From contig NC_045131.1 of the NCBI RefSeq assembly GCF_007655135.1, forward strand, positions 25,528,001 through 25,592,000: a stretch of DNA of 64,000 bases. Direction: 5' to 3'. Source of the DNA: Punica granatum. Lineage: Eukaryota; Streptophyta; Magnoliopsida; Myrtales; Lythraceae. Made by a program: the position numbers and the translations under genes. The notes below the pieces were generated by a model, which ran no database searches, was not told the DNA's origin, and was given only the letters and a program-made list of their open reading frames with translations. Below are positions 1 through 11,226 of this stretch, one piece after another (position 1 is the stretch's first letter; the number at the start of each line of letters is the position of its first letter).

Positions 1-518
1 ATTCTGATCGTTAAAAGCTACTCTTTTTTCCTTAGGGACATATGCAGCTACATGGGTTCGGTCGATAGCTTCGATGCAATCCTACAGGGACAATGCAAAA
101 TTATGTAATTAATATAATCTTACGAAATGAAATATAATAGTACTAATTTTTCTGAAAGTACCTTAAAAAAATGCCACTTTTGACAATTTTCAATCTCGGG
201 CTGCACAACAACGTTCCTTTTTCTTATATAAACTGGTGCTAAGGCTTGAGGTCCTTGGAGGATTGTTTTGAAAGACTGCGACACCGTCTCCTTAAAATGT
301 TGTTACTGTTTTGGCACTACTGCATATCGAGTACTATGTGAAATAATCAATAAGAACATTCCGAGCATCTCTTCGACAGTGATACCACTCCTACTATCAT
401 TGATGCCATAATTCTGTCGAAGTTTGTCACAGAGGTTGCTATATACGTACGGTTCCGTTCTGAAATTCTCATAGCATCTAACATTATTCTCGAAAACTTC
501 AAGCGTGTACTCTCTTCC
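1..518 (-). pseudogene. PIF/Harbinger transposase (HARBI1-like), partial and degenerate
   Basis: Read on the minus strand, 518 down to about 183 encodes a HARBI1-like N-terminal part containing NLCDKLRQNYGI and SGITVEEMLGMFL. An intron-like gap follows, whose 3' end reads TGTCCCTGTAG. The segment from about 89 to 1 then gives DCIEAIDRTHVAAYVPKEKR, which fits the block around the first catalytic Asp of Harbinger DDE nucleases (usual form IGAIDGTHI). The rest of the catalytic domain lies beyond position 1. An in-frame TAA at 304-306 interrupts the frame and another stop at 519-521 closes it upstream, so the copy looks dead. In this superfamily the nuclease works with a Myb/SANT-like DNA-binding partner, and one lies just upstream on the same strand (925-2108). 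A host-domesticated HARBI1-like gene is unlikely given the stops. Confidence 0.7.
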
Positions 519-924
519 TTAGAGTTGGGAATTTCTACACGGGTTGTTCCGTTTAACCTATTCTTCGGTAGCTGCAACTTGCATTATCAAAAGGAAGAAC
601 CACCGTTGCCTAATAGTAATCTTTTCGTCACTGGATCTATCTTTATATCGCGAAGAAGTGCTATTCCTTGGCATATTGTCTTTCAACTGCACCCCTATAA
701 CAGTAGAAGGAAGTTCATGAACATGTTGTTAATGGTAAAACAAAACAGTTCATAAACATACAACATAAAAAATTTCAAGCACACATAACAAACATAACTT
801 ATTAAAGTCGAAATATCTAAACATACATAACAAACATATCAGTACGATTAATGTCATAATTAAGAGAAAGAAATGAGATTGTCACAAACAGTATTAACAA
901 ACATAAAGAGGGATCCGAGCTCAT

Positions 925-2108
925 TCAAGAGCGACAAAGGCGATGTAGCCATTCCCTTCTTGTGTCTTCCGGGTAGCACATTAATAGCCTCCTCATTTTT
1001 TCATGAAGGAGAGGTAAGCTCAATGCCATACACTCGTCAATAGGGATTGTCGGTTTCATTTTATTCAACTCCACCATGGCTTCCTCGATGTTATTTCTGT
1101 CTACCTTCTCAGGGCTAGAAATCGACTTGCTTCTCTTTGACTATGGAGGGGTGGTCTTAGGTTTGTGTTTGAAACTGGCCTTGAATAAGTCCATGCACTC
1201 CTGCAGCTGTAAGGTTGTCGAGGAAAGCCTTTTATGCACTTGATGGAGGGACTCAAATATAATCGGCTCTTCAACCACATGGACCCGATCATCACTTTCG
1301 TTGGAGCCTTCTTTGAGGTTGACTGGCTGTTTATGATGTTTCTTGGATGTTGATAGGAATTCCTCTGACACTTGTCGATCCTCATCAAAAGTCCTCGGTG
1401 GATCGATCGAGGAGATACGTAGAGCCCATGTAGCAGTTGATGCACTGAAAAGCTCATTCAAAAGTTTGTAGTTCTTGTAACCTCTAGTTTGGAATGTCTT
1501 GAAAGCCTTGTTCTTCTACACGATGCAAAAAAGATCATTAAACGAGCTATTTTATTAAATACACAGGTAGCAAATAGTTGGAATAAATAGAAGAGAAACA
1601 CATATGTATTAAAATGAAAATGTATTATATTCTACATTTTAACTTGACAGATCGGTCGTATAGGTGAACCGTTATTACTAGAACTTCAAGTTTATGCTCA
1701 TAAGAGAAGAAACAGATTGATATGATGTTATGCAACGACTTGAGACGAAGACTGTACCTTGATAAATGTATCTCATATATCGGGACTTGCCTTGATAGTG
1801 TTAGTGTCTTCATCCCATCCAACTGGTTTATGATGAAGCAATTCAGTGAACTGCTTGTACATGGTCTTAGGTCTCGTTGTTTTCTGCTGGAGCTTCTGGA
1901 AGCCTAATTGGACATCAGGAAATTGTCTTTCCATCTCCACATTCATCTCCACCCAATCCCTTTGCTTCCAAGATGTCGTGTGGGTCCTTTTGAACTTCTC
2001 AAGCATGATATGAATGAAAGCGAACTCCACATAATCAGTCCACTCGAGGATATTCTCACCCTTAAGAGCCATGTTGGATGTACTTGTCCGAGTAGAACTT
2101 CCACACAT
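925..2108 (-). pseudogene. Myb/SANT-like DNA-binding protein (PIF/Harbinger partner type), broken
   Basis: Minus-strand exon 1 (2108 to about 1750) encodes a Myb/SANT-like domain: an EWTDYVEFAFIHIMLE helix, a W-K-Q-R-D-W segment, and then LLHHKPVGWDEDTNTIKAS, which matches the G-W-D-E-x-T signature of this plant family. An in-frame TGA sits where the family has the Trp of the D-I-W-E motif. After an intron (acceptor near 1516), exon 2 encodes FKTFQTRGYKNYKLLNELF, an acidic/basic linker with a TAG at 1141-1143, and a C-terminal block LMCYPEDTRREWLHRLC ending at the stop 925-927. The layout (Myb-like domain, variable linker, PED-R-W-L C-terminus) fits proteins encoded beside Harbinger transposases; a degraded non-transposon relative is the alternative. 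Two premature stops argue against function. Confidence 0.65.
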
Positions 2109-3005
2109 AAGCAGGCGAAGAACATGAATAACAACACACCAACAATTTGCAGCAGAACGGTTGAGCTTTCACCAATAACAAATGAATAGATTTCAGCTCA
2201 TTAATTAGCCGATTTTCAATTAACCGCAACAATATCAACATAAGAGGAAGAATCAGCAGCAGACTTTCAAAGAAAACACAACCAACAAGGCAGATACAAC
2301 ATGCTCAAGCAAGTAAAGTTTTTACTTCGACAGTTGCTTAATACTAGATAAGAAAGACGTAGCCTTCTCTATGGTGGACATGAATAAGAGAACGAGGCCC
2401 TACAATTCGATTAGATTAATTCTAGTTGACAGTTGCTTAATACTAGATTAGATCGTTTCGATTTCACTGATACAAACATTGAACCTAAGCAATGGTTTAT
2501 GGGTTAAAGGACATATAAAGCATGTCTTCAATGATTATGCTGGTAGAAGCTCGTTTGCAAAAACACAAAAAAGCATCAGCAGAGCTATGGAGCATAGGTA
2601 ACCAACAAGGAGAAGCAGTGACCATGAAATCGATAGAGAGGGCAGGGGAAGAATTACCTCTTCGACTGGAGATGGGATTGCGAAGTTGAGTTCGACCTGG
2701 TCTTAAATAAGAGGAAGATGTTCGCAGAGCTATGGAGATGGGGGGCCCATACTAAGATAGCTGCTAGGAATCCTTTTCTTTGGTCACAGAGGTTGTCTAC
2801 CTTCGCGAATCTCTCCAAACGAAGCCTGTGTATGCAGACGTCCTGACCTTGGCTCATTCTCCATATCAACTATTGCAAGACTCACATTAGAAGGCATAAG
2901 TGATGTCTGTGGTAAGGATATAATCATATTTATCATAAACTCACCATATAACTTAGTCGAGACTTACTGTTAGATAAAAATAAGTTACATGGTTTCTAAT
3001 CTTTC
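2109..3005. other. Intergenic, probable Harbinger 5' flank
   Basis: No convincing gene. A 20-base string beginning GACAGTTGCTTAATAC occurs twice, near 2330 and 2428. I could not identify the terminal inverted repeat or target duplication that would close the Harbinger element on this side. Confidence 0.4.
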
Positions 3006-3360
3006 ATTTTTCGTAAGTTTATGCTTAGAAGCAGATCAATTACTGCTCCTTTTATGTGCATTCCAGATTCTGATCTCCTCTACATTGCAACAAATTGTGT
3101 TTCCTTATGCTACCTAACCCTTAAAGAATGCACGTCTGTGACAGATACTGCCATATCCGATCTCTTGTTTAGAAATCTGAACAGCCATTCGCTCATAGTA
3201 TATGATATTGGTTTTTGAAATAAATCTGTTGTAGCACTATGCTCTAGTGGTCGAGAGATGGCTGAAACATTACCTTATCCACCTGCTGGAAAGGAAAATT
3301 TTAATTTGTTGGCTTATAAACTTCAATTTCATTTGGGTGGCTGTAAGGGTAGTCCTGACC
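3006..3360 (+). pseudogene. Leucine-rich-repeat (F-box/LRR-like) gene fragment
   Basis: An acceptor-like TTTATGCTTAG is followed by a frame reading IPDSDLLYIATNCVSL, CYLTLKECTSVTDTAISDL and then, past an in-frame TGA (3216-3218), VALCSSGREMAETLPYPP and LLAYKLQFHLGGCKGSPD. The L-xx-L-xx-C-xx-VTD spacing is typical of the cysteine-containing LRRs of F-box/LRR proteins, possibly of the FBL11 type. No start codon, F-box or neighbouring exon was found, so this is probably one or two exons of a dead copy. Simple decay of a gene or capture by a transposon are both possible. Confidence 0.5.
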
Positions 3361-3762
3361 TTGGTTCCTTTACCAACAAGGGTTTCGCCCTTGCCTTTCC
3401 CGTCTGATTGACCCTTAAGAGTCCGAAGCTCACTGGCTCAAACCGATTGCATTCTCAAATGGCGGATTTCTTGTCAATAATCAGGCATCCGTGACTCGAT
3501 CTGGCCGTTGTTCTTGTGGATTTGAGAGAAGAAGCTCGATCCTGGAAGACAAAAATGAAAAAAAAAAAAAAGGAAAAGGGGAAGGGAGAACATGGGCGAG
3601 GAAGAAGACAGGGTCGGAGGAAGACAGACATCGAGCCCACCCAACGGTAAGATTTACGTAGGTCGGGTGAAGACTGAGGCCCACCACATTGAATAATAGA
3701 AGAAGAGAAAAATGGGCAATGTTTGTCTTATACCGAGTAAAGTAAAATTTTTTATGAAATTT
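3361..3762. other. Intergenic
   Basis: An A-run lies near 3559-3571. Short open frames here carry no recognisable domain. Nothing else is supported. Confidence 0.4.
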
Positions 3763-3765
3763 TAA

Positions 3766-3946
3766 GAGTGCGTTTGGTTTCAGAGTTAAAAGTAATTTTG
3801 ATTTTGATTTTGATTTTGATTGTGGAAAATGACAAATGAGATGGTATTATAAATTTGACTTGAGAAACGTGTGTTTTTGTTGTGTAGTGGATAGAGTTAA
3901 AATCAAAATCATAATTCTAAAATCAAACTAAAAATCAAACGCGCCC
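3766..3946. mobile_element. Tourist-like MITE, 181 bp (PIF/Harbinger type)
   Basis: Imperfect terminal inverted repeats (GAGTGCGTTTGG on the left; the right end reads GGGCGCGTTTG on the other strand) are flanked by the target duplication TAA (3763-3765 and 3947-3949). The 3-bp TWA duplication and G-rich terminus are typical of Tourist MITEs. The interior carries tandem GATTTT copies and no coding potential. Confidence 0.8.
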
Positions 3947-3949
3947 TAA

Positions 3950-6256
3950 AACTTCACTTTGTTGCCAAACAATTAGGCTTCATTTTCTTTTCCTATCCTT
4001 TTATATATATTTCTCTCCCCTTAATAGGTGTGAGGTTTTTCCAATGCTTTTAATATTCCGAAAATACCCCTGTCCCTAAACTGTACCCCGGCTGGTTTAA
4101 GGCCGTTTCGGCAATGGCGAGACGTCACTGTTCAGCAGGTAATAAACAAGAAGGCTCCTGCGAGTCACGCCAATGCGTCTCACTGCTTGCACTGCCTCCA
4201 AACCCCATTCCCGCCTCATCCTACGGTCACGGATGGCCCATCCATTGTCTTGTCGCCGGTCTCATCCATACCCTGCTCTGTCTCCTTTCTTGCCCGCTGT
4301 TCCTCGAGCGACTCCTTCCCTGCTCTGTCTTCTTCACTGCTTCTTTAACTGTCATTGCTCTTCTCCCCGCCACTTTCACCATTGTTGTGTCCTATTGCTT
4401 CCTTCCACTTTTTCGGACTTCCTCCGTCCAGCGCCGTCCCTTCAGCCCAACAATTTCCTTCACTCCTTGTATTTATAAGTCTGCCCCCCCCCCCCCCCCC
4501 CCCCCCCCAACACACACACACACACACACACAAAAACAATTACTTTCTCTGCTTCCGGCTTCTCCGACCAGACATTCCGCCTCTGATCCTTGTGCTGCCT
4601 CCCTCGCCACTGGCCTCCTCTTGGCCCAACCCACGCCTACCCGTTAACGCCACAGAGCTGAGGTTGGCTGCTTTTACCTACCCAACCACCGTGTACTCGC
4701 TCACCAATTCGTGTCTTTTTACCTATTCCCCATCGTGCCTGCCTGTCCACGGAGTGGTCTGCGAATCGTGCCTTATACATTGCTTCACACACGTTCAGAC
4801 ACTCCTCCATTTCTACTTCCGAAATGCTCCATTTTTCCCGCCCTCAAGCTGCTTGATCAAATGCCTATCACAGTCATCCCATTCTCTGCAGCGCCAGTTG
4901 ATCGAAATTTGCACAAAATAGGTAAGCTGGGGATACTTTTGCTTTGTTTACAAGTTCAAAGTTCTTATGAATGGTCGTGTTCGTGCCTATGTACATGTTT
5001 ATTAGCCGGTGGATTGTGATGGAGTCGTATTCACTTGTAGGAAAAAGCATCATTGTAACTTTTTGTTATGATATTGATATTGAATCCGTAGCCCCATGGT
5101 TCTAATCACTTCTTTATTGCAGATGAAGTGTCACTTCAATCCGATCGGTGTTTTCGATTTCTACAAGAGACATGAGTTGTTCTGTTGAAATTCTGAAACA
5201 CTTCAGAAAAGAAACAAAAGGAACTGTACCGACTTTTTATTTTTATTTTCCAGAACTGAAACTGTACCGACTTACTGCACAGCTACATACATGACCTTCC
5301 AACATTTTGCATTTGGCCATTCTTTTGGATCTGCAATCCACCTATTAATTGGTAATTAATACTTTCATGGCATCATTTTCTGTGATTTCATGATAGGTTG
5401 GGCAACTTATGTATCTGTTCCCCATTGACTTAAGGATCAAGAAATGCTGTGCCAAAAAAATGGGATCTTGTTGATGCCATTCGATAGCAAGGTATTCCTT
5501 TTTCCTAACCTATACTTGTTTCAATGGCAGTAAAAACCATTTTTATTACAAATTACATCATCACCAACAGCCCGACTAGGCTAAGGAAATGAACTCTGTT
5601 CTGCTGGTTTTCATTATTAATGGGCTCTGGCAAATAATTCACCAGCTAATATAAGGTTTAAGAAATCTCATGGCATGAGGTACTCTGCAATGACGTCAAT
5701 ATACTATACGATATTACCCATCATTTATAAGGATTTGTTCTTTGTTTTCGACTAAAGTTGATCACTGTGATGATGCGCCCAAGGAGAGGGCACCATCAAT
5801 GAGTGTTGATTATGAGAAGACAAGGCTCCTTTATTCCATCTGGATATCTTAGTTAGCTAACAAACTACACATTTGTGGTTATACTTTTGGATTATTCTAT
5901 TTTCTGGAGTGATGATAATAATGATCATGGGTGTGCATAAAATCTGTAAGCTATTGTCTTTCAAGTTTCTTCTACACTTGCTTCTGCCAATATATGATCG
6001 AACTTCTATTTTATTATGGTCTTGTATGAATCGGAAACTTTCACAAGATGCATCATGGGCCCATTATATGCTTATCTTTGGTCAAGATCAGTTTTATTTT
6101 AAATGGTCTTACTTCATGAATCAGGACCATAAAGGCATTGAATCTGTCATCGGATAAGTGCGCACCTATGCTAAGCCCCTAAGAATTGATCACTTTCATC
6201 TTATTCAAATACTCTTACCATCAGTTGGCAGTGGAGGTTGTGCTTGACCCAAATGG
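3950..6256. other. Unassigned region with splice-like signals, possible decayed transcript
   Basis: Pyrimidine-rich DNA (4080-4920) ends at a donor-like AAATAGGTAAGC. Acceptor-like TTTATTGCAG follows at about 5122, and short open segments appear at about 5757-5855 (APSMSVDYEKTRLLYSIW) and 6220-6262 (LAVEVVLDPNGKLK). I do not recognise any of them and cannot join them into one gene. An untranslated or pseudogenised plus-strand transcript is possible. Confidence 0.25.
4484..4532. repeat. 25-bp C run followed by (AC)n
   Basis: Twenty-five consecutive C residues (4484-4508) are followed by about twelve AC dinucleotides. It is a compound simple repeat whose length is prone to sequencing error. 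Confidence 0.95.
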
Positions 6257-6265
6257 AAAATTAAA

Positions 6266-6562
6266 GAGTAGAATACCACTGTCGCCATCCACTTATTCAT
6301 TAACAACCGTTTTTGTCCCTGGCATATTTTTGCCATCAATTAGCCCCAAACTTTGGCATTCTGTCTACCATTTATACCCTTTCGTTAACCTCCGTGACGG
6401 AAAATTCATGGACGGCGTTACCTTTTCCATCTCTTTTCCATTACAGAAGGGTATAAATGGTAGACGAAATGCCAACGTTTGGAGCTAATTGGTGGCAAAA
6501 ATATGTTAGGGGCAAAAACGATTGCGAATGAATAAGTGGATGGCGATAGTGGTAGTCTACTC
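6266..6562. mobile_element. Foldback MITE, 297 bp, Mutator-type
   Basis: Two arms of roughly 115 bp are inverted copies of each other, starting GAGTAGAATACCAC on the left and GAGTAGACTACCAC on the opposite strand at the right. A 9-bp target duplication with one mismatch flanks it (AAAATTAAA at 6257-6265, AAAGTTAAA at 6563-6571). Long inverted arms with a 9-bp duplication point to a non-autonomous Mutator-like element. It encodes nothing. Confidence 0.8.
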
Positions 6563-6571
6563 AAAGTTAAA

Positions 6572-8750
6572 TTTGTATTAACACCGCCATTTTCACTTAG
6601 ATAGTATTCCCCTACGGATTGAAGATGACAGATTAGGAGCTTAACTATATGTCATATTATTTTAGTAATGTAGCTAATACCCATTTGGTCAGTTTCTTTG
6701 TCGATAGTCAATAGTTTTCTCCTTTTTTTATTGACTATTAATTTTCACTACTTCTCTGCTGCTTGAAGGAACATGAGTCGTGATTGAAGCAAATCGAGTT
6801 TCATGGATTGTTGGTGTCGAATAAATTCTTCAAGTGATGATGTTTCCCATTATAAGGTATTGCAGGGACATCTTTAGGAGTGGGTTTTGCGATCCCATCT
6901 TCGTTTTTTTCTAGAGAAACAGAACCCAGGTCCATTCGATCCCATCTTCTACTGGAATTGGCCAGTGTTCACTGTTCAGTCGGCTCATTGATCATCACAT
7001 GTCTCTGCAAATTGCAGCCATTAACCCTCCAAACCCATGCGACCAGCCTGACCAGATCTGATGATCCTTAGAGCCATCAGTTCATCAGCGCACAAGCTTC
7101 TTGCTAAAGACTCCTGGGATAATGAGGGCTTGATCTGGAAACTCATATTTTTGGAGACGGAGAGGGCCTCATACAATCTGAAAGTTCCTTTGGATTGCGG
7201 CCCATAACCGACTTCTCACCAATAGTTCCATGCTTCGTGGAACTTATCTCACTCTTGCCTGTGCGGCTGCTGCAGTTTAGGGGTGGAGTCTTTCACTCAT
7301 GTGTATCAATATGCGAGCTACGTGGGAGACCATTGTCCCCCAGGTATTCCGTGACTCTTTCTTCTCTCCTCCCCTCTTGGACTGGCTTACTTTCAACGTC
7401 CTCTCTAAAGAGGGTTCTCGTACTGCCCGGTCTTGTTGGGCAAGTGTATTTGCTATCTCCTGTTGGTTACTGTAATCTTGGCAGAATGAGGAGCTTTTTG
7501 AACAGCTGCTTCCTTCCTGCCGGCTTACAACGATTGCTGTCGTTTGTTGGGACCCGTTAGGGAGTGCAAATTAGAGGGCTGGAAGATGTTAGGACCACTC
7601 GGAGATGTTACCAAATCCAAGTCGATGATGCGATCCAAGTTGGAAGATTTTTTTTTTCTTTTTAATAACAAATTAATTCCAGGAATATCTTTAAGTCATA
7701 GCTTCATATATATACATGTCCATGAAAGTAGTTTGGGTGGAAGTAGGCTAATTATTCAAACTCACTCATTTTGGTTTCTTTGAAGTCGTTCGAACTCAAA
7801 TTTGTACATATAGCAATTTGTTAATTTTGCTTTGAGATACTGGATTTGAGTAATATGCTTGAGTCTTGTTATTCTTATCAATTTAAGTGAATTAACAAGA
7901 ACTATTTGTTGATTAATATGCTTGAGATTACTGGAACAGTAGATACAATAGATCTTCTTATATATTCATTTGAAGTAGACGGTATAGTTGACCTTGTTTT
8001 TATAGTTGACTAGATTTACTGATATATACAATATTAATTAAGGTATTTGACTTCAAGACTATCATTAAAGACCACCTCCAATGAGGTTATTATAGAAGTC
8101 AATTATCAATGACAAATAGTGATTGTTCTTGGTCGACATTGAACGTCTTATGTAAAGGGATGGTCCATATTTGATCATCACTGTAGATGATGCTATTAGC
8201 GAACGCCATTGACGGCTGCTGGCCCCTACAATCACAAACTGTTTTAGTGAGGTTTTTTTGTATTATTGGTGACGGTTGGCATCCCTATAATATCATTTAA
8301 TTCTCATAGCATATATCTTCTGTTCCATGCATGCCCAGCACATCCAACCTTAGCCTGCCCCTCGCCTCCATACCTTCTTTTGCCCACACTAATCTATCAC
8401 TGCTTACAAAGTCGTAATGCACACCGTCGGAACCTTATCCCCCATCATATATATCGCTAGCTTCGCTCTACTTTGAAATGTCATCGTTCGTGTGTTGCAA
8501 CCCACCTGACCATCTCATGGAGTCGAAGGGTAGAATGCAGATCTCGAGGGTTTCGAGGTTGACTTCCAGATATTTCAAGGATTCCGACATCGAGGAAGAC
8601 TTCCTAGAGGGTGTCAATGTGAAGGCCTTCACTTTCTCCTTGCCTCAGTACAGCCCCCTTCATGGAGCAGTAATATGAATGGCCTTCACTGATTTTAAAG
8701 AATTTTATGTGCTCTTATGGGCTCATACAATGTAACCTACTACTAATAAA
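6572..8750. other. Intergenic, no supported gene
   Basis: Several short open frames occur (7195-7560 and 8478-8678 are the longest readable ones) but none has a recognisable domain. A peptide GTSLGVGFAIPS after an acceptor-like TATTGCAG (about 6865) resembles a Deg-protease motif, but its flanks do not match that family. Confidence 0.35.
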
Positions 8751-8781
8751 GGCACGTGCAACGCACGTGCTATTACACTAG
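8751..8781 (+). mobile_element. Helitron-like 3' terminus
   Basis: A perfect hairpin of two GCACGTGC arms with a 3-base loop is followed by TATTACA and the terminal CTAG, then T. A hairpin about ten bases before a CTRR end is the diagnostic 3' structure of Helitrons. The 5' TC end was not located, so element length is unknown. Confidence 0.5.
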
Positions 8782-8789
8782 TATAGGAA

Positions 8790-9833
8790 AAGAGTGATAC
8801 AATCTTGTTGCATTTAGAACGGTAGATTCAAGGACATAATAAGTTCGTGAATAACTCTGGGGAGAACTGGTGGACAAAAGCATTTTAGATAATATGCCTG
8901 TAGATTTTCTTTAAGCGCAAAAGTGCATAGAGAATTTTGGATTTTAAAGCTCTTAAGAACAAGGATTAACAAGTCTTCTGGTTCGATTTCATATGGTTTC
9001 TTAGCCACACATCTTGAGTTGGAAAAAATTCCACGTCTTTTTTGGTTGGATTGCAAGTTTGTGATTGAGATTAGGGATCATTTTTCCTTCCTTTGTCCTA
9101 TTTGATAAATAACGGATGATATTTCCCTGAAGTCTGGCGTATATTATAATGGTTGGGATTGCAAGAGCTCCATTTATTAGCAGAAATTGGAAAAAGAGGA
9201 AATTGAACACTAGAATCAACTTAAGATGATCTCTCGGACAATCTACGTGTCACAGAAAAAGATTGGAAATGATATTATTCACTCAATTCCTCAATTAAAT
9301 TTTGAGCTGCAATTTCAAGTCTTAACTCTCAACAGTTTCTTGTGTCTAGGACATACAATATTTTTGTTTTATTCTTTTATTGAATATTCACTATTTAATA
9401 CTTGAATAGTGAGTTTGCGATTTTGTTAATTTTGTTTATGGTACTTTTTTATCGTTCTTCTTTCTTCTCTTTCTTAAAGGCTTTTTTGGGTGAATTTTAA
9501 GGTTTTAGATAATAAGTGTCATGCAGCCATTTTTATAATCCTTTGTGTAATTTTGGTACTAAAATCTTCAATACCGTACCGGTATTGGTGATGTTATCAA
9601 ATAAATAGCGGGTAAAAATTTCAGCAACTAATTTCTCATTGTCATAGACGCTTATTAGACTACGATTATCTTTAATAATAACATTTGATCAGGGTAGAGA
9701 AAATGATATTGTAATCTATTACAATTATCAATCTAGAACTATGAACTGGTAGACATTGAATTAATATCTTTTAATCGTATCTTGAAGTAGGTCGTGGAGC
9801 TGATACTTTCCATAGTGCTCCACGGTAATGCTC
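8790..9833. other. Intergenic, possibly Helitron body
   Basis: AT-rich and without recognisable coding content. It lies between two similar Helitron-like hairpin ends and could be a second non-autonomous Helitron, but no 5' end is identifiable. Confidence 0.25.
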
Positions 9834-9863
9834 TCACGTGCAATGCAAGTGCTGCTATACTGG
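9834..9863 (+). mobile_element. Second, degenerate Helitron-like 3' terminus
   Basis: The hairpin CACGTGC/GCAAGTG has one mismatched stem position and is followed by CTGCTATA and CTGG, then T. It parallels the terminus at 8751-8781 and fits the CTRR rule. Confidence 0.35.
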
Positions 9864-9997
9864 TATTATAAAGTGCTTTACCAATATTTTTGTAATTATA
9901 AAATTTTCTTATTGTTATAACTATAATACAGGCAGATTTTTGAGGAAAAAACCATCTCAATTTTGTCCGCTAGGAGATAAAATTTGAATTAAAATAA

Positions 9998-10404
9998 CGA
10001 AAAATGACACCATACATCACAACTTGAAGACAAGTATCACAGTGCATCATATTTCGAAAAATTAACATGGTGCATTAAGAAAATTTTAAAAATTTTCACC
10101 GTGCATCATATCATTACTCTTCCGTCCAAAATGGGATTGAATGGTGAAGTTACAATATTTTTAGAGATATTATTGTACAAAATAAAACTTGAGGGATTTA
10201 AACGAAATAAAATGAAAAATGTAAAAGATAAAACAAAAACGAAGGGACTGATCGGGGGCTCCCGCCAACTACCTGACACCCCTGCCGGCAATCGACCCCC
10301 CTATTGGGGTCGCCAGCCTAGTCTGAGCCGGCCAGCGACCCCAATTGGGGGGTCGACTCCCAGTGAGGGCGCCCCCGAACTCCCCAATTTGGGGGATCCC
10401 CCAA

Positions 10405-10443
<39 letters not shown>

Positions 10444-10817
10444 GTCGGGGGCGCCCCTGTCAGGAGTCAACCCCCCGATTAGGGTCCCAGCTTGGTCTGA
10501 GTGGGCCGGAGACCCCAATCGGGGGGTCGATTGTCGGCGGGGGTGTCGGGTGGCCGACGAGCGCCCCTGATCAACCCCTTCTTTTTTTAAATTTTTTTTT
10601 CATTTTATTTCGTTTAAATCCCTCAAGTTTTATTTTGTACAATAATGTCCCTGAAAAATGTTGTAACGTCACCATTCAATCCCATTTTGGACGGAAGAGT
10701 AACGATATGATGCACGGTGAAAATTTCAAAATTTTCTCAATGCACCATGTTAATTTTTTGAAATACAATGCACTGTGATACTTGTCTTCAAATTGTAATA
10801 TGTCTTGGAATTTTCCC
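9998..10817. mobile_element. Large foldback element, 820 bp, Mutator-type, with GC-rich core
   Basis: Left arm (9998 to about 10245) and right arm (about 10570 to 10817) are long inverted copies, sharing for example CTTGAAGACAAGTATCAC and GGACGGAAGAGTAA on opposite strands. The 9-bp sequence TTAAAATAA flanks both ends perfectly (9989-9997 and 10818-10826). The AT-rich arms enclose a GC-rich core of repeated CCCCAATTGGGG-like palindromes and GGGTCG motifs. Open frames across the core are low-complexity (Pro/Gly-rich) and unlikely to be real proteins. The arms would form a very stable hairpin in RNA. Confidence 0.8.
10408..10441 (+). repeat. 34-bp uninterrupted G run
   Basis: Thirty-four consecutive G residues lie in the core of the foldback element. 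It is capable of G-quadruplex formation, and its exact length may be unreliable. Confidence 0.9.
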
Positions 10818-10870
10818 TTAAAATAAAGTTCAAGCAGAGTAACGGTAAAACATCATCGAAATTTTGTTCT

Positions 10871-11226
10871 CTAGTAATCAGGAAATTCTTGGTAATCCTA
10901 CCTTGTCAGTGGCCTAACAAAATCCCAATCATATTGGATGAAACAGAGAAATTGATGCTAATCACTCGAAAAAATACAATAATTATTATAAATTGAAGAA
11001 ATATTATTTGCTCTCCGCACCACACGTTAATATGAGGTATAATCATCTAGTAAATAAGAAATTCTTGGGTGATCCTACCTTGTCAGTGGCTTGAGGAAGT
11101 CCCAATCAGATTTAATGAAATAGAGAAATTGATGCTAATCACTCGAACAAATACCATAATTATTATAAATTGAAGAAATATTATTGGCTCCTCCTCACCA
11201 CATGTCAATATGAGATATAATCATTT
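10871..11226. repeat. Tandem duplication, about 176-bp period
   Basis: Two adjacent diverged copies begin CTAGTAATCAGGAAATTC (10871) and CTAGTAAATAAGAAATTC (11047). Both contain CCTACCTTGTCAGTGGC and ATTGATGCTAATCACTCGAA. No coding content. Confidence 0.8.

Noticed and set aside
4114..4921. Overlapping open frames of up to 188 codons across 4114-4921
   Set aside because: They read through a C run and an (AC)n repeat, are Ser/Pro/Leu-rich, overlap in several frames, and show no domain.
6866..7071. GTSLGVGFAIPS, resembling the Deg/HtrA protease motif near the S1 pocket
   Set aside because: Sequence on both sides does not match the protease: no GNSGGP serine motif upstream and no PDZ-like sequence downstream. 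Probably chance.
10101..10778. 225-codon open frame on the plus strand
   Set aside because: It runs from one inverted arm of the foldback element through the G run into the other arm. The frame depends on the G-run length and the composition is low-complexity.
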